The position numbers and the translations under genes are program-made. Positions 8,197-17,950 of a stretch of DNA of 64,000 nucleotides are shown piece by piece (positions within the stretch are counted from its first letter, which is position 1; the number at the start of each line of letters is the position of its first letter). This DNA comes from Fodinibacter sp963747405 (GTDB lineage: Bacteria > Actinomycetota > Actinomycetes > Actinomycetales > Dermatophilaceae). The stretch covers positions 62,001-126,000 of the forward strand of contig CAVVFG010000025.1 in the NCBI GenBank assembly GCA_963747405.1, given 5' to 3'. Below the pieces are notes generated by a model that saw only the letters and a list, made by a program, of their open reading frames with translations, was not told the DNA's origin and searched no databases.

Positions 8197-10488
8197 ATGC
8201 CCGAGCCCACGAGCGAGCCGTCGGCGACGCCGCCGGCACCCGACGGGGGCGCGCCCGCGGCCAGGGCGCAGGCTCCCGAGCCGGTGGGGCGGCCACGCAC
8301 GGCGGTGCTGAGCGCGGCGGTCGGCGTCATCGCCCTGGTCGGCGGCTGGACCTGGGCCGCCGCGATGCAGCCTGCCGGCTTCGACTCCGGCGTGGAGTCG
8401 ATCAGCGCCCTGGCGGCGTTGACGACGTCGCATCGCTGGATCATGACGAGCGCTCTGGTGCTCACCGGCCTGGCGCACCTCGTCACCGCGTGGGCGCTGG
8501 TGCCCGCCCGACGGCCCGGCCGCCTGCTGCTGGCGGCAGGTGGGGTGGCGACCCTCGCCGTCGCGGCAGTGCCGCTGGCCTCGCGCACCGGATCCTCGCC
8601 CGGGCACACGGCGGTCGCCACCGCCTCGTTCACGCTGCTGGCGGTGTGGCCGTGGTTCGCGGCGCGGCCAGCGGGCCCGTGGTCCCTGCTGCTGCGGGTC
8701 GCCCGGACGGCGGCCGTCGTGCTCGCCCTGGCGGTGGCTTCGCTCGGAATCGGCCTGGGCGGCAACGCCTTCGGCTTCCACGAGCGGATCGTCGCCGTCC
8801 TCACGGTGGCGTGGCCGCTGGTCACCGCCATCAGCACGTGGTGGTGGGCCGGGCACCGGATAGCGCCGCGACGGGTGCGGCACGTGCTCGCCGTCGTCGG
8901 ACTGGTCGCCGCCTGCGCCCTCGCCGGCACCTCGGCCACGGCCGTCGCCCCGGCCACTGCGCAGACCCTGAACTACCAGGCAAGCGTGTCGCTCGACCCC
9001 AACCCGCTGCGCAGCGGTGAGCTCGTCGCGACCACGGCCTTCGGCGACCTGCGCCTGGAGTTCCAGGGTCTGGCTCCCGGCGTCCGGGCCGTGCCGCAGG
9101 TGAAGGCCAACATCTCCGAGGTGCTCTCCCGCCCCGGCGTCAGCCTGGCCAGCCTGCGGCCCGGGCCCGAGGAGCTCAGCGCCGCCATCCGCGAGGTCGC
9201 GGTGTCGATCATGGTGCGCTTCGCCCTCGGCGCGCTCGCGGTCGTGGTCGTCACCCTCGCCGGGTATGCAGTTCTGCGCCGTCGCCGACCGCCCACCGCC
9301 TTGCTCGCGGCCGGGCTCGTGGGCTGGCTGGTGTCGACGGCGGTCACCGCGGCCGCGCTCTACGCCACCTACCAGCCCGACCGCCAGGAGACCTTCACCT
9401 CCACCGGGGTGCTCGGCACGCTGCAGCGCAACCAGGGGATCCTCACCGACGTCGAGACCCGGGCCAGCCAGGTGGCGCCCTACCTGCGCAACCTCATCGC
9501 GCTGTCGACGGCCCTGCAGCAGAAGTACCAGGCGGCACCGCTGGAGTCCGACACGTCGTTGCGCGTGCTGCTGGTCAGCGACATCCACGGGGGCAACCAG
9601 TACGACCTGATCCGCACCATCGTGCGGGAGGAAGGGGTCGACCTGGTCGTCGACTCGGGCGACCTGGTGAACTTCGGCACCGTCGACGAGGCAGCGGCCA
9701 CCGGCCTGTTCACCGGCATCGCGTCGCTCGACGTGCCCTACCTCTTCGTGCGGGGCAACCACGACGCCAACAGCCCCACCGACAACGCCCTGCTCGACCG
9801 CCTCGACCAGATCCCCAACGTCATCCTGCTGCAGGGACCGAGCGGCGACTACACCGAGGTCACCGTGCACGGGATACGCATCGCCGGCTTCAACGACCCC
9901 CGGTGGTTCGGTGACTCGGGCACCGGCACGCGCGCCGCGCAGGAGCCGGCCCGCGAGGCATTCACCGCGGCGTATGCCGGGCGGCCCGCGCCCGACCTCG
10001 TCGTCAGCCACGAGCCCTGGGCCGTGCAGGGCCTGGCCGGTGGAGTGCTGGTCAACGGCCACATGCACTCGGCCGACCTCGAGGGCAACCGGGTGCAGGT
10101 GGGCACGTTCACCGGCGGCGGGCCCTTCTCGCACTTCCTCGCCGACAGTGCCGGTGAGGAGCTGGTCGGTCAGCCGTCGGCGTTCGACGTGCTCACCTTC
10201 GGCACCGACTGCGGACTCGCCACCTTGAGCCGCTACCGCTTGCGTGACGTCATCGAGGGCCGCCCGGCCTACGACGGTGTCTCGCTGATCAACGGCCGTC
10301 TCATCGACGGTCGCGAGCCCGACCCGGCGCGCACCTGTTCGGTCGACGACCCCCTGGCCACGGTCGACGTGCCGAGGGCGTCGGTGACGTCGGACGCCGC
10401 GGATGGTGAGGCGAGCGTGGGCGCCGGGGCAGGCGTGGACGCGGGTGGTGAGGCGAGTGTGGAGACGAGCCCACCGGCATCCCGCTGA
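8197..10488 (+). CDS. DUF998-metallophosphoesterase membrane fusion
   Basis: This 763-residue protein appears to join two proteins. Residues about 35-225 form a six-helix DUF998-like membrane domain with GFDSGVESISALAA near its start. A further helix at about 230-250 leads into the membrane-anchored metallophosphoesterase: an extracytoplasmic stretch, two more helices at about 330-390, then the calcineurin-like domain from about 454. Its metal motifs are VSDIHGG, DSGDLVNFG, GNHD and NGHMHSA. The last 45 residues are Gly/Ala/Val low complexity. The esterase half matches stand-alone actinobacterial proteins that begin with their own helix at the junction. The frame is continuous with no sign of a frameshift. 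The phosphoester substrate is unknown. Confidence 0.8.
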   Translation: MPEPTSEPSATPPAPDGGAPAARAQAPEPVGRPRTAVLSAAVGVIALVGGWTWAAAMQPAGFDSGVESISALAALTTSHRWIMTSALVLTGLAHLVTAWALVPARRPGRLLLAAGGVATLAVAAVPLASRTGSSPGHTAVATASFTLLAVWPWFAARPAGPWSLLLRVARTAAVVLALAVASLGIGLGGNAFGFHERIVAVLTVAWPLVTAISTWWWAGHRIAPRRVRHVLAVVGLVAACALAGTSATAVAPATAQTLNYQASVSLDPNPLRSGELVATTAFGDLRLEFQGLAPGVRAVPQVKANISEVLSRPGVSLASLRPGPEELSAAIREVAVSIMVRFALGALAVVVVTLAGYAVLRRRRPPTALLAAGLVGWLVSTAVTAAALYATYQPDRQETFTSTGVLGTLQRNQGILTDVETRASQVAPYLRNLIALSTALQQKYQAAPLESDTSLRVLLVSDIHGGNQYDLIRTIVREEGVDLVVDSGDLVNFGTVDEAAATGLFTGIASLDVPYLFVRGNHDANSPTDNALLDRLDQIPNVILLQGPSGDYTEVTVHGIRIAGFNDPRWFGDSGTGTRAAQEPAREAFTAAYAGRPAPDLVVSHEPWAVQGLAGGVLVNGHMHSADLEGNRVQVGTFTGGGPFSHFLADSAGEELVGQPSAFDVLTFGTDCGLATLSRYRLRDVIEGRPAYDGVSLINGRLIDGREPDPARTCSVDDPLATVDVPRASVTSDAADGEASVGAGAGVDAGGEASVETSPPASR

Positions 10489-10513
10489 GTCGCCGGTAGG
10501 GCGCCGGCGCGGC

Positions 10514-13500
10514 TCACGACATGCCCAGCCCAGTCGCCGTGGCGTCGATCCAGCCCAGGACGTCGTCCAGGTCCAACGGTTTGGTGAGGAACCCGTCGCA
10601 CCCCAGATCCACCATCCGCCGCTGGAGGCTGGGTGAGGCGTCGGCGGTCACCACGACGACGGGCACGTCGGCGCAGCCCGGCAGGCGGCGCAACCGTCGC
10701 AGCACCTCCTCACCCGGCAGGTCGGGCAGGTGCACGTCGAGGAAGACCAGGTCGGGTGGCTCGTGCAGCGCAGCGGCGATGCCCTGGCTGCCGTCGACCG
10801 CGACCTCCAGCCGGGAGCCGGGCCGAAGGGCGACGACCCGAGCCATCAACGTCGCGTTGGTGGGGTTGTCCTCGATGTAGAGGACGTGCAGCCGGGAGTC
10901 GGGGTGGGCGTCACGCGCCGGTCCGTCATCTCGAGACTGAGTCGACTCCGCGTGGGCGGCCCGCAGCACCAACACGAAGGTCGAGCCGCTGCCCACCTCC
11001 GTCGTCACCTCGATGCGCCCGCCCATCGCCCGGGCCAGTGCGTCGGCCAGGGCCAGGCCGATGCCGGTTCCCTCCACGTCGCTGTTCTCCGCCCCCAGCC
11101 GGTCGAACGGCTCGAACAACCGTGGCAGCAGCTCCTCCGGGATGCCGGGTCCGGTGTCCGAGACCTCGAAGGCGACCTCACCCGGCGCGCCGGTCCGGCA
11201 GTCCACGCGCACCGACCCTCCGGGCCGGTTGTACTTGACGGCGTTGGACATCAGGTTCAGCAGCACCTGAATCGTGCGCTGCCGGTCGGCGTGCACGTCG
11301 GACACCGCAGGGTCTGTGTCGGCTACCGCGACGGCCACCTCGAACTGCCGGGCCAACGGCCCCACGAGCTCGACCGACTCCGCCAGCACGGCAGCCGAGT
11401 CGACGGTCTCCATCCCCAAGGAGAGCCGGCCGGCCTCGATCCGCGAGATGTCGACGATCTCGTTGATGAGGTCGAGCAGGTGCCGGCCGCCGGTGCGGAT
11501 GTGCTGCACGGCCTCGTCCTGATCGGGGGTCAGCGGGTCGAGGGCGAGCAGCTGCGCGAAGCCGAGCACGGCGTTGAGCGGGGTGCGCAGCTCGTGGCTC
11601 ATCCTGGACAGGAACGCCGTCTTCGCACTGCTGGCGCGCACGGCATCATCGCGGGCGGCCTCGTAGGCGTCGAGGAGGTCGCGCGCCTGCCGCTCGGAGG
11701 CGAACAGTGCCTCCCGGTACTCGACCTCGGCCTGGGCGTCGCGCATGGTGCCGATGATGGACACCAGCGACCCGTCCGGCCCGAGGACGGCCTGGGCCCG
11801 CACGTGCACCCAGCGCGTCCCCTGCTCGACATGGCGCAGCCGGGCCAGCAGCTGCACGGCCTCGCCCCGGCCCAGCCGCATGCGGATGACGTCCCGGTCG
11901 CCCCAGTCCTCGGCCACGAAGTAGTCGACCAAGCGGGTCCCGACCAGCTCCTCCGCCGTGCGCCCCAGGAAGACCTCCGTCGAGCCGAAGATCCACTCGA
12001 TGGTGCCGTCGGGTGTGTAGCTGCACACGATGTCATTGGCGTGCTCGGCCACCATCCGGTACCGCTCCTCGGACTCGCGGGCGGCCGCCCGGGCGCCCTC
12101 CCGGTCCGAGACGTCGTAGGTCATGCCCACGGTGCCCAGGCGGCCGTCCGGCTCGACGTAGGGCCGGATCACCACCTCCATCCACTGGTGCGAGCCATCC
12201 GGCCTGACCAGTCGCAGCACCTCGCGGGCCGCCACCCCGTCGCGGGCGTCGTCGTGCGCCCAGGAGGCGCGTTCCCAGTCGTCCGGGTGCCACAGCTGCC
12301 TGCTGCTCGTCCCGACGATGTGGGCCGGTGTCCAGCCCGTCACCTCCTCGACGGCCGGGGACACCCAGGTCACCACCCCGTCGACGGTCTGGAACACCAC
12401 CTCGGTGGTGTTCTCGAGCAGCAGCCGGTAGCGCCGCTCGCTCTGAGCGAGCTGGTCCTTCGCCTCGTGCGACTCGTGCACGTCCCACAGCGCGGCGACC
12501 CATCCGATCACCGTGCCGCCGCCGTCGAGGAGCAGCCCGCCACGCATCTGCATCCAGCGGTGGCTGCCTCCCGCCGTGCGGATCGGCGCCATGAACTTCT
12601 GGTGCCCACCGCGCCGAACCTGCTCCATCGCCCCCTCGAGGACCTCCAGGTGGTCCGGGCGCACGAACTCGGGCGCGTTGCGGCCGACCAGGTCCTCGGG
12701 AGCCCAGCCCAGCGTGGCGGTCACCGAGGGGGACACCCAGGTGAAGGTGCCATCGGGAGAACCCATGATGACGACGTCCGAGACGTTCTCGGCGAGCAGG
12801 CGGTAGCTCTCCTTGCTCGCGGCCAGGGCCCGGTTGACCCGCTGCTCGTTCTCCACGAGCTCCACCTCGGCGGAGATGTCGTCGAAGACCCAGACCCGGC
12901 CGCCCTCGGGTGCCGTCTCGACCGGCACGCTCGTGACCCGCAGGTGGGACGGGGAGCCGTGCAGGTGCCACACCCAGCCGCGGGCGACCGCCGTCGGCGA
13001 CCGCCGCAGCCTCGAGACCTCGGCGGCGAGCCCCTCCGGGTCGACGGCCCGCTCGCACAGCGCACGCATGGCGTCGGAGAGGTGCTCCCCGTCGACCGGG
13101 CCCGGCTGCAGGCCCAGCAGCAGGGCTGCCGCGGCGTTGATGTCCGCCCGGACGTCGCCGGCGACGGTGACCACTATGGCCTGGTCGAGCGCCGCGGCCA
13201 CCGCGCGGAGCCTCATCGCCCCTTCGTGCGCGCGCACCTGCGCGTCGAACAGCGGCGCCAGTGCCATGAACCGCTGCATGGCCTCGGACTGCACCGCTCT
13301 GGTGGGGTCGACCGGGGCTGCCGCCCCGGTCCAGAGCACGATGATCCGCAGCGTGCCGTCACCGAGGGGAGCCACCATGGCCGCAGTGGGCGCCACCGTC
13401 AGGGCTCGCAGCACCCCGGCGGGCACCAGCTCGGCGAGCCGCTCGGGCTCGGTGACCAGCTCGGGCCCGAGGCCGGTGCCGCCGACCTCTCCCGGGCGGC

Positions 13501-13681
13501 CCCAGACGTCGTCGACGCCCAGCGCGGACCCCAGGGTCGACGACGTGACGACGCACGCCCCCGACGGTGTGATGCGCAGGAGCACGCCGGCGCCGGCGCC
13601 GAGCTCGTCCACGACCCGGTGCAGCGCAGCCAGGACCTCCGGGGTCACCCGGGTTCCCGGGAGTGCGTGGTTTCCATGCAT
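10514..13681 (-). CDS. Soluble multi-PAS hybrid histidine kinase
   Basis: The 1,055-residue protein has no membrane segment. An N-terminal sensor region (1-190) is followed by about four PAS-type domains to residue 640, several opening with the SYRLLAENVSDVV or RYRMVAEHANDIV pattern. A short coiled coil leads to the HisKA motif LSRMSHELRTPLN with His at about 696, and a HATPase domain (about 800-910) with NLMSNAVKYN, DTGPGIP and GTGIGLAL. A C-terminal receiver domain (931-1055) has phospho-acceptor Asp about 982 in FLDVHLPD and Lys in LTKPLD. No partner regulator is adjacent, so phosphotransfer probably goes to its own receiver and an unlinked protein. ATG 13681 follows GGAGG closely; the long open frame upstream is not kinase-like. 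Confidence 0.85.
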   Translation of the reverse strand: MHGNHALPGTRVTPEVLAALHRVVDELGAGAGVLLRITPSGACVVTSSTLGSALGVDDVWGRPGEVGGTGLGPELVTEPERLAELVPAGVLRALTVAPTAAMVAPLGDGTLRIIVLWTGAAAPVDPTRAVQSEAMQRFMALAPLFDAQVRAHEGAMRLRAVAAALDQAIVVTVAGDVRADINAAAALLLGLQPGPVDGEHLSDAMRALCERAVDPEGLAAEVSRLRRSPTAVARGWVWHLHGSPSHLRVTSVPVETAPEGGRVWVFDDISAEVELVENEQRVNRALAASKESYRLLAENVSDVVIMGSPDGTFTWVSPSVTATLGWAPEDLVGRNAPEFVRPDHLEVLEGAMEQVRRGGHQKFMAPIRTAGGSHRWMQMRGGLLLDGGGTVIGWVAALWDVHESHEAKDQLAQSERRYRLLLENTTEVVFQTVDGVVTWVSPAVEEVTGWTPAHIVGTSSRQLWHPDDWERASWAHDDARDGVAAREVLRLVRPDGSHQWMEVVIRPYVEPDGRLGTVGMTYDVSDREGARAAARESEERYRMVAEHANDIVCSYTPDGTIEWIFGSTEVFLGRTAEELVGTRLVDYFVAEDWGDRDVIRMRLGRGEAVQLLARLRHVEQGTRWVHVRAQAVLGPDGSLVSIIGTMRDAQAEVEYREALFASERQARDLLDAYEAARDDAVRASSAKTAFLSRMSHELRTPLNAVLGFAQLLALDPLTPDQDEAVQHIRTGGRHLLDLINEIVDISRIEAGRLSLGMETVDSAAVLAESVELVGPLARQFEVAVAVADTDPAVSDVHADRQRTIQVLLNLMSNAVKYNRPGGSVRVDCRTGAPGEVAFEVSDTGPGIPEELLPRLFEPFDRLGAENSDVEGTGIGLALADALARAMGGRIEVTTEVGSGSTFVLVLRAAHAESTQSRDDGPARDAHPDSRLHVLYIEDNPTNATLMARVVALRPGSRLEVAVDGSQGIAAALHEPPDLVFLDVHLPDLPGEEVLRRLRRLPGCADVPVVVVTADASPSLQRRMVDLGCDGFLTKPLDLDDVLGWIDATATGLGMS

Positions 13682-13972
13682 CGACCTCCGTGCGTTCCGA
13701 ACAACTTTGGCGCACCGCCACCGTGCCGCCACCGAGCCGTGGCGGACGTCACGCGGGTCGGCGCCAACGGCATCCGCGGCCCCCACCGGCGAGCGCGGCC
13801 CCGGCGTCAAGCGACCGGATGCCGCAGCAGCGGCCGACGCCGTCGGTGGCCGAGGTAGGGCCACGGGTGCAGGTCGCCACCTGCGCCCTGGCTGGTTGCC
13901 CCGGGTCGCTCCTCGCGCCATCGACCATGGCTCGCAGGTCCCCCGGCGCGCAGGCCGGGGCTTCGCCCCCGG
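13682..13972. other. Intergenic region upstream of the hybrid kinase
   Basis: This 291-base gap separates the kinase start from the acyl-CoA synthetase stop. I see no hairpin or convincing promoter. It contains GGATGCCG octamers on both strands (about 13770 and 13822), showing that the repeated octamer is not tied to coding sequence. Confidence 0.5.
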
Positions 13973-15676
13973 TCAGCCCTTCAGGTCGGGGAACATGTCG
14001 TCGCGCCACTCGGTGACCCCGGAGGGTCCCCGCCCGGCCAGCTCCTGCTCGCGGGCCCGCAACTCGACCCGGCGGATCTTGCCCGAGATGGTCTTGGGCA
14101 GCTCGGAGAACTCCAGCCGGCGCACCCGCTGCCACGGCTGCAGGTGCTCGCGCGAGTACTTCAGGATGGAGCGCGCGGTCTCCTCGGTCGGCTCGTGGCC
14201 CGGGGCGAGCACGACGTACGCCTTCGTCACGGCCAGGCGCACGGCATCCGGGGCGGGCACCACCGCTGCCTCGGCGACCGCCGGATGCTCGATCAGCACC
14301 GACTCGACCTCGAACGGGCTGATCTTGTAGTCACTGGACTTGAACACGTCGTCGGTGCGCCCGACGTAGGTGATGTAGCCGTCGGCGTCGCGGGTCGCCA
14401 CGTCGCCGGTGTGGTACCAGCCGCCGGCCATGGCCTCGTCGTTGCGGGCGTTGTCGCCCGCGTAGCCGGTCATCAGCGGCAGCGGGTGGGTGGCCACGTC
14501 GAGGCAGAGCTCGCCCTCCCCCGGGCCGTCGACCAGCTGCCCGGTCGCCGGGTCGACCAGCACCACCGGCACCCCGGGTAGGGGGCGCCCCATCGACCCC
14601 GGCTTCAGCGGCGACCCGGGGGTGTTGCCGACCGCGGCCGTCATCTCGGTCTGGCCGTAGCCGTCGCGCAGGTCGAGCCCCCAGGCCCGGCCCACCCGCT
14701 CGATCACCTCTGGGTTCAGGGGCTCGCCCGCCCCGACCACCTCGCGCAGCACGCCGGGCCCACCGGTGAGGTCGGCGTTGATCAGCATCCGCCACACCGT
14801 GGGTGGCGCGCAGAAGCTGGTGACCTGGTGCTCGCGCAGCACGTGGAGGAGCAGCCGGGCGTCGAACCGCGTGTACGACAGCACGACGACGGTCGACTCA
14901 GCGATCCACGGCGCGAAGAAGCACGACCACGCGTGCTTGGCCCAGCCGGGGCTGGACAGGTTGAGGTGCCGGTCGCCGGGTCGCAGCCCCAGCCAGTAGG
15001 CCGTGGAGAGGTGCCCCACGGGGTACGACGCCTGGGTGTGCTCGACCAGCTTGGGCCGCGCCGTGGTGCCCGAGGTGAAGTAGAGGAGCAACGGGTCGCC
15101 CGGCGCCGTGCCGGGGTGCGGCAGGGGCTCGACGTGGACGGCGTACGCGTCAGCCAGGTCGGCCCACCCGTCGGTGCCCCCCACGCTGACCCGCACCAGG
15201 TCGACGCCGACGTCGGTGAACTTGGCGGTCTGGTCGGGGGTGGTCACCACGGCCCGGGCCCCGCTGCGGGCCACCCGGTCGGCCAGGTCGGCGGGACCGG
15301 CAGCGGTGGTCGTCGGCACGATGACGGCGCCGATCTTCATCACCGCGAGCATGACGTCCCACAGCTCGACCCGGTTGCCGAGCATGAGCAGCACCGGGTC
15401 GCCGCGCCCGATGCCCAGGCCCAGCAGCCACCTCCCCACCCGGTCCGAGCGGGCGGCCATCGCGTCGAAGCTGACCTCCTCGCTCGAGCCGTCCTCGGCC
15501 ACCACGACCAGCGCCGGGGCGTCGTTGCCTCGGGCGATGGCGTCGAACCAGTCGACGGCCCAGTTGAACTGCTCGCCCACGTCGGGCCAGCCGAACCGCT
15601 CGAGCGCCTCGTCGTGGCGTCCCCGCAGGGAGATCAACAGGTCACGTGCCTCGCGGTACCGCTGCGTCGCGCTCAT
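13973..15676 (-). CDS. AMP-forming acyl-CoA synthetase (acetyl/medium-chain type)
   Basis: The 567-residue enzyme carries the adenylate-forming signatures in order: the phosphate-binding loop YFTSGTTARPK, DGYGQTE, YHTGDVATRD, the hinge motif GRTDDVFKSSDYKIS, and the C-terminal catalytic lysine in KTISGKIRRVEL. The N-terminal FNWAVDWFD and the length place it nearer the acetyl-CoA and medium-chain (ACSM) synthetases than long-chain FadD. It activates a carboxylic acid to acyl-CoA with ATP. It follows the sucrase/ferredoxin-like gene by 36 bases and may share its transcript. Confidence 0.88.
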   Translation of the reverse strand: MSATQRYREARDLLISLRGRHDEALERFGWPDVGEQFNWAVDWFDAIARGNDAPALVVVAEDGSSEEVSFDAMAARSDRVGRWLLGLGIGRGDPVLLMLGNRVELWDVMLAVMKIGAVIVPTTTAAGPADLADRVARSGARAVVTTPDQTAKFTDVGVDLVRVSVGGTDGWADLADAYAVHVEPLPHPGTAPGDPLLLYFTSGTTARPKLVEHTQASYPVGHLSTAYWLGLRPGDRHLNLSSPGWAKHAWSCFFAPWIAESTVVVLSYTRFDARLLLHVLREHQVTSFCAPPTVWRMLINADLTGGPGVLREVVGAGEPLNPEVIERVGRAWGLDLRDGYGQTEMTAAVGNTPGSPLKPGSMGRPLPGVPVVLVDPATGQLVDGPGEGELCLDVATHPLPLMTGYAGDNARNDEAMAGGWYHTGDVATRDADGYITYVGRTDDVFKSSDYKISPFEVESVLIEHPAVAEAAVVPAPDAVRLAVTKAYVVLAPGHEPTEETARSILKYSREHLQPWQRVRRLEFSELPKTISGKIRRVELRAREQELAGRGPSGVTEWRDDMFPDLKG

Positions 15677-15712
15677 GGCCCCATGCTGGCACCACGCTCG
15701 CGACGGGGAAAC

Positions 15713-16603
15713 CTAGGCGCGCACCCGGGCGCGCTGCGCGACGTGCGGCTTGGGCCGGTCACCGCAGCTGAGCGCGGCATCGGGCAGCGCCTCGGTGACG
15801 ACGTCGACGACGGTCTGCTCGGGCAGCGGCGCGCGGCCGAGCACCTCGACGCGGGTGCGCTCTCCGTCGGTGTCCACGACGCCGGGCACGAGGTCGTCGG
15901 CGGATGCCGGGCCGTGCGCCGCGAGCGCCGCGACGAGGGCCGCCTGCACGGCGGGCTCCCACCGGGTCGTCCCCCGCAGGTGCGCCGGGTCGGTGCGGCC
16001 CTGACGGTGGGCGCCGACCACCTGGACCGCGGTCGCCGGGTCGAGCCGGCCGAAACAGGCTCCGTCGGGCAGCGAGAGCAAGGTGCCGGCGAACCGGTGG
16101 CCGCCCAGGTGGGTCGTCTCCCAGACCTGCTCGGGGAAGGCGCGCGCCAGGGTGTTGACGATCGGGCGGCCGCGCACGGCGCAGCAGGCGTCGCGGATGC
16201 CGTGCGTGCACACGAGGACCATCGGCTCGGCGTCCTCGTGGCTGGCCGAGAGGGCGGCCCCCAGGGCGCGGGCGGCCTCGAGAAGGTCGCTGGCGGTGCG
16301 CCAGGTTCCGCGCACCCAGGTGCGGCGCACCGTGTCCACGGCATACCAGTGGTGCTCCTCGGCACCCGGGGTGCGGCGGCCGGGCCGTCGCACGAGGAGC
16401 ACCTTGCCGCCGAACGACGCTGCCCGAGCGTCGACCTCCGCACCCACCGCGCCGGACAACGGCTCGGTCTCGGTGGGCTTCCTGGCCCACGGGCCCTGGT
16501 GTTCGACGAGCAGCCAGCGCGACGCGACAGGTGCGGTGCCGGCCTGCGGGTCGCCCCGCTGCAACGAGGCGGCGGAGCAGCGCGAGAGATCGATCGGGGC
16601 CAC
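15713..16603 (-). CDS. Sucrase/ferredoxin-like protein
   Basis: The 296-residue protein matches the Suc_Fer-like family, a thioredoxin-fold ferredoxin group. It has VLVCTHGIRDACCAVRGRP with the cysteine cluster, then ETTHLGGHRFAGTLLSLPDG with conserved histidines. The CxxxxxxCC and HxxGH pattern suggests binding of a [2Fe-2S] cluster. The physiological role of bacterial members is unclear. It lies 66 bases after the ABC permease on the same strand. Confidence 0.8.
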   Translation of the reverse strand: MAPIDLSRCSAASLQRGDPQAGTAPVASRWLLVEHQGPWARKPTETEPLSGAVGAEVDARAASFGGKVLLVRRPGRRTPGAEEHHWYAVDTVRRTWVRGTWRTASDLLEAARALGAALSASHEDAEPMVLVCTHGIRDACCAVRGRPIVNTLARAFPEQVWETTHLGGHRFAGTLLSLPDGACFGRLDPATAVQVVGAHRQGRTDPAHLRGTTRWEPAVQAALVAALAAHGPASADDLVPGVVDTDGERTRVEVLGRAPLPEQTVVDVVTEALPDAALSCGDRPKPHVAQRARVRA

Positions 16604-16669
16604 CCCGCGATGCTATGCGAGGTGGCCCCGACCGAACCGTGCGGTGGTCAGGCGGTGGCCAGGACGTGG

Positions 16670-17950
16670 TCAGGCGCGACCGTGGGCGGCGCGACTGCGA
16701 CGGCTGACGCTGTCGATGATGACGGCGAGGAGGAGGACGGCGCCGGTCACCATGAACTTGACGTTCGACTGGACACTGAGCAGGTCCAGGCCGTTAGAGA
16801 TCGACTGGATGACCAGGATGCCGAGCAGGGCCGAGTAGGCCGACCCGCGGCCTCCGAAGAGGCTGGTGCCGCCGATGACCGCCGCGGCGATCGCGTTCAG
16901 GTTGGTGTCGCCGCCACCGCTGCTCTGGTTGGCGGAGGCGAGTCGCGAGGCGGCGAAGATCCCCCCGAGCGCCGCGAAGGTCGAGCACAGCGTGAACACG
17001 GACAGGTAGAGCCGCTTGACGTTGATGCCGGCGCGGCGGGCCGCCTCGACGTTGCCGCCGACGGCCATCACGGAGCGGCCCCACGTGGTGCGGCGGATGG
17101 CGAGGTCCATGATGATGACGAGGACCAGGAAGGTCAGGAACATGTAGGAGACGCCGCGGTCGCGGTTCAGGACCAGCACGGCGACGACGAGGATCGCGGC
17201 GAGCCCGACCGCCCGCAGGACGAGGCTGCTCATCGGTGTGGTCGAGAGGCCGGCCTCGGCTCGACGGGCGTTGCGGCGGATGGCCGATGCCGCGTAGATG
17301 GCGGGAGCACCGATGGCGAGCGTGTAGGCCAGCCACGGCGGGAGGAACTGCTGCGAGGCGAAGCGCACCAGGCTCGACTCGAAGGGGAGGTTGATCGTGC
17401 CCTGGTCACCGAGCACGCGCAGCTGGAGCCCGAGCAGGGCCAGCAGGCCGGCCAGGCTGATGACGAAGCTCGGCACGCCGAACCGGTTGTACAAGGTGCC
17501 GTAGACCAGGCCCACGATCGCGCCGGCGCCCAGGGCGGCAAGGATCGCGATGATCACCGAGGTCTCCTTCGCGACGAAGAGCACGGCCAGGATCGCCGCC
17601 GACAGGCCCGCCATCGAACCGATCGACAGGTCGATCTCGCCGAGCAGCAGCACGAGCACGACGCCGATCGCGATCGTGCCGACCGCGACCATCTGCAGGG
17701 TGAGGTTGACCAGGTTCCGGCTCGAGAGGAAGGCCGGCTCCAGGGCGTAGAACACGCCCCAGATCAGGACCAGGCCGATGACGACGGGTGAGGACCCCAG
17801 GTCACCGCTGCGCAGGCGACCCCAGGTCGCGGCGGCCCAGCCGCCGATCCCAGCCTGGCCCGAGATGAGCCGCTCGTCCTGGCGGTCGGCCGGCCGGCTG
17901 TCCTGGGCCTCCGGGGCGGCGGCGGGGGTCGGGGTCTCCGGGGTGCTCAC
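16670..17950 (-). CDS. Sugar ABC transporter permease (XylH type)
   Basis: The 426-residue permease starts with about 50 cytoplasmic residues and then ten or more membrane helices. LLLGEIDLSIGSMAGLSAA and AIAAAVIGGTSLFGGRGSAYSALLG are the hallmark segments of CUT2-family permeases. The extended middle region and overall length resemble XylH rather than the shorter RbsC. It overlaps the ATPase gene by four bases and completes a binding protein-ATPase-permease set. D-xylose is a reasonable guess given xylulokinase 10 kb away, but other monosaccharides are possible. Confidence 0.85.
   Translation of the reverse strand: MSTPETPTPAAAPEAQDSRPADRQDERLISGQAGIGGWAAATWGRLRSGDLGSSPVVIGLVLIWGVFYALEPAFLSSRNLVNLTLQMVAVGTIAIGVVLVLLLGEIDLSIGSMAGLSAAILAVLFVAKETSVIIAILAALGAGAIVGLVYGTLYNRFGVPSFVISLAGLLALLGLQLRVLGDQGTINLPFESSLVRFASQQFLPPWLAYTLAIGAPAIYAASAIRRNARRAEAGLSTTPMSSLVLRAVGLAAILVVAVLVLNRDRGVSYMFLTFLVLVIIMDLAIRRTTWGRSVMAVGGNVEAARRAGINVKRLYLSVFTLCSTFAALGGIFAASRLASANQSSGGGDTNLNAIAAAVIGGTSLFGGRGSAYSALLGILVIQSISNGLDLLSVQSNVKFMVTGAVLLLAVIIDSVSRRSRAAHGRA

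Noticed and set aside
10730..13858. 1,042-residue plus-strand open frame opposite the hybrid kinase
   Set aside because: Mirror of a G+C-rich kinase gene; no motif, and the kinase frame has every expected domain.
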